A stretch of DNA of 7,581 bases. It comes from Suilimivivens sp964458255 (lineage in GTDB: Bacteria; Bacillota; Clostridia; Lachnospirales; Lachnospiraceae). How positions within the stretch are numbered: the first letter of the stretch is position 1; each line of letters opens with the position of its first letter. The stretch is from positions 1 to 7,581 of the forward strand of contig CAYWHY010000068.1 in assembly GCA_964458255.1 (NCBI GenBank). The letters are read 5' to 3'. This document shows positions 6,778 through 7,581 of this stretch, piece by piece. The position numbers were made by a program, and so were the translations under genes. The notes beneath the pieces were generated by a model. It did no database searches. It was not told the DNA's origin and saw only the letters and a list, made by a program, of their open reading frames with translations.

Positions 6778-7362
6778 TTATTCCTGCATCCGGAACAGGA
6801 TTTCCCCTGTTTCAGCATTCATACTTTCCACAATTGCAAGTGACTCCAACTGATAACCCAAATTACGAATCATACGTCCGCCATGCTGGAAACCCTTTTC
6901 AATGGCAATTCCGATTCCCTCAACCGTACCACCTGCTGCCTGTACAATCTGAATCATCCCCTGCAAGGCACATCCGTTGGCCAGAAAATCATCAATGATT
7001 AAAATATGATCCTCAGGTCCTAATACTTTCTTGGAAACAATAACCTGATTTTTACAACCATGTGTAAAAGATTCTACTTCTGCAACATACATCTCACCCT
7101 CAATATTGATACTCTTTGATTTTTTTGCAAATACTACCTGTGCATTGAAATACTGTGCCACAATACACGCAATCCCTATTCCAGAAGCCTCAATTGTTAA
7201 AATCTTATTGATTGGCTTTCCTGCAAACCTCTTTTGGAATTCCTTTCCCATCTCATTAAAAAGATCAATATCCATCTGATGATTTAAAAAACTGTCTACC
7301 TTTAATACATTTCCTTCTTTTACTACACCATCTTTACAAATGCGTTCTTCCAGAAAATTCAT
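6778..7362 (-). CDS. xpt: Xanthine phosphoribosyltransferase
   Basis: Converts xanthine plus PRPP to XMP in the cytoplasm, the salvage step that feeds guanine nucleotide synthesis. The 194-residue length equals that of B. subtilis Xpt. The PRPP-binding signature is ILIIDDFLANG (120-130), followed by CALQG where the B. subtilis enzyme, as I recall it, has QAA. Other family segments are the N-terminal LEERI...DGVVKEGNVLKVDSFLNHQMD (4-31), TIEASGIG (56-63), FAKKSKS (78-84) and EKGFQHGG (155-162). The ATG at 7362 matches the usual N-terminus of the family. It has no good Shine-Dalgarno directly upstream (only AAAACAAAAG); the strong AGGAG lies 42 nt away, before a hairpin and an 8-codon ORF, which is unusual. 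pbuX follows after 51 nt, so the two form a purine salvage operon. No guanine riboswitch is recognisable upstream. Confidence 0.96.
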   Translation of the reverse strand: MNFLEERICKDGVVKEGNVLKVDSFLNHQMDIDLFNEMGKEFQKRFAGKPINKILTIEASGIGIACIVAQYFNAQVVFAKKSKSINIEGEMYVAEVESFTHGCKNQVIVSKKVLGPEDHILIIDDFLANGCALQGMIQIVQAAGGTVEGIGIAIEKGFQHGGRMIRNLGYQLESLAIVESMNAETGEILFRMQE

Positions 7363-7371
7363 CTTTTGTTT

Positions 7372-7398
7372 TTATGGATAGACTGTTAGAGGCAGCAT
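7372..7398 (-). CDS. Putative 8-codon leader ORF upstream of xpt
   Basis: ATG at 7398 opens a short frame encoding MLPLTVYP and a TAA stop, 9 nt before the xpt ATG. Its Shine-Dalgarno, AAGGAG (AGGAG at 7405-7409), is the best in the leader and sits 6 nt upstream, the ideal distance for this ATG and far too remote for direct use at the xpt start. Translation here could couple to xpt by termination and reinitiation. No runs of regulatory codons suggest amino-acid attenuation. It may equally be a by-product of the hairpin sequence; no protein-level evidence exists. Confidence 0.35.
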   Translation of the reverse strand: MLPLTVYP

Positions 7399-7403
7399 CC
7401 ATA
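7373..7403 (-). repeat. Hairpin between the Shine-Dalgarno and the start codon of xpt
   Basis: Perfect 7-bp arms TATGGAT (7397-7403) and ATCCATA (7373-7379) enclose 17 nt. Inside, CTG (7393-7395) can pair with CAG (7383-7385), leaving a 7-nt terminal loop. The stem begins one base after AGGAG and ends about 10 nt before the xpt ATG. Folded, it would bring the ribosome site to about 11 unpaired nt from the start, a structure-bridged ribosome binding site. It carries no T-run, so it is not a terminator. Confidence 0.5.
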
Positions 7404-7430
7404 TCTCCTTTCTTGTATTTGCTTTTTGTT

Positions 7431-7439
7431 ATTGTATCA
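7431..7439 (-). promoter_or_regulatory. Extended -10 promoter candidate for xpt-pbuX
   Basis: The minus strand reads TGATACAAT: TACAAT (7431-7436, 5 of 6) preceded by TG at the extended -10 position. The sequence 17 nt upstream (TAGCAG) is a poor -35, as is common for extended -10 promoters. The predicted start near 7424 gives a leader of about 60 nt, too short for a purine riboswitch plus expression platform. An imperfect palindrome GGTCCAGAACC (7441-7451) lies in the spacer and could be an operator, but this is weak. Confidence 0.5.
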
Positions 7440-7462
7440 TGGTTCTGGACCTTCTGCTATAT

Positions 7463-7581
7463 TTACTGCAATATCTTTTTAAGCATACTTACCCGGTTGA
7501 ATGGGAATGAAAAATAATACCCGTCTGCGAAATCATCCATAAGTGCCATCATATCCTTTGCAAGTAAAATACCTGCCTGCT
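7463..7581 (-). CDS. C-terminal fragment, possibly homocysteine methyltransferase/MTHFR-type enzyme
   Basis: The last 38 codons of a gene that continues past the window edge; the reading frame runs open to 7581 and ends with TAA at 7463-7465. The end reads ...DGYYFSFPFNRVSMLKKILQ. The 'DGxYFxxPFNR...' ending preceded by an amphipathic helix (AKDMMALMDDFA) resembles the C-terminus of methylenetetrahydrofolate reductase domains, including those fused to homocysteine S-methyltransferase. That identity rests on recall of a short motif and is uncertain. Reality of the frame is supported by its length without stops and coherent protein-like composition. It ends 100 nt before xpt with no terminator visible, so some read-through into xpt is possible. 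Confidence 0.6.
   Translation of the reverse strand, partial: QAGILLAKDMMALMDDFADGYYFSFPFNRVSMLKKILQ

Noticed and set aside
6603..6998. Plus-strand 131-codon ORF across the xpt-pbuX junction
   Set aside because: It is antisense to two well-supported genes and has no family resemblance.
7345..7359. CodY-box-like sequence at the xpt start (AATTTTCTGGAAGAA)
   Set aside because: It matches 11 of 15 consensus bases, but the bases encode the conserved N-terminal NFLEE of Xpt, so coding constraint explains it well enough.
7335..7402. Longer out-of-frame ORF from the first ATG at 7402, overlapping the xpt start
   Set aside because: Its ATG is only 2 nt from AGGAG, too close for good initiation, and the 22-residue product has no distinguishing feature.
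1..7581. CRISPR array, tRNA, rRNA, insertion sequence, phage or toxin-antitoxin genes
   Set aside because: No regularly spaced direct repeats, cloverleaf-like sequence, transposase motifs or terminal repeats were seen. The genes are housekeeping-type and evenly composed, with no sign of recent transfer.

Overview
The window looks like an ordinary chromosomal stretch from a low-to-moderate-GC Gram-positive anaerobe, most likely a Clostridia member of the Lachnospiraceae type. That placement rests on impression, not a search: strong Shine-Dalgarno sites (GGAGG variants), AT-rich spacers with sigma-A-like promoters, a B. subtilis-like xpt-pbuX pair, and proteins resembling those of gut Clostridia. 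Every gene I can support is on the minus strand, so transcription runs from high to low coordinates.

Layout in order of transcription. (1) 7463-7581: the last 38 codons of an upstream gene, tentatively a homocysteine methyltransferase / methylenetetrahydrofolate reductase-type enzyme. (2) 7363-7462: the leader of xpt, with an extended -10 promoter, a strong Shine-Dalgarno, an 8-codon ORF and a 7-bp hairpin between that Shine-Dalgarno and the xpt start; no guanine riboswitch is visible. (3) 6778-7362 xpt (xanthine phosphoribosyltransferase) and 5389-6726 pbuX (NCS2 xanthine permease), a purine salvage pair. (4) 2170-5361 lacZ, an intact 1063-residue GH2 beta-galactosidase starting only 27 nt after pbuX, with a possible internal promoter and palindrome in the pbuX 3' end. 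(5) 1689-2123: a 144-residue all-helical, ferritin-like protein of unknown function, 46 nt after lacZ. (6) 1582-1609: a strong intrinsic terminator hairpin, with a TTGACA-containing promoter candidate just upstream of it. (7) 738-1562: a six-TM DUF2238/YjdF-like membrane protein with a GTG start. (8) 680-708: a good sigma-A promoter (TTGAAA-17-TACAAT) for the last gene. (9) 11-634: a two-domain PilZ protein (c-di-GMP receptor type) with a TTG start.

Xpt and PbuX form a functional unit: PbuX imports xanthine and Xpt converts it to XMP with PRPP. LacZ and the helical protein could share their transcript, because no terminator is visible before 1609, but no lactose transporter or lac regulator lies in the window, so any functional link is open. 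The membrane protein and the PilZ protein appear to be separate transcription units. I found no mobile element, CRISPR array, tRNA, rRNA or clear undescribed multi-gene system. The observations most worth checking are the xpt leader (small ORF plus hairpin, no riboswitch), the purine-salvage/lacZ linkage, and the promoter-then-terminator arrangement in front of the membrane protein gene.
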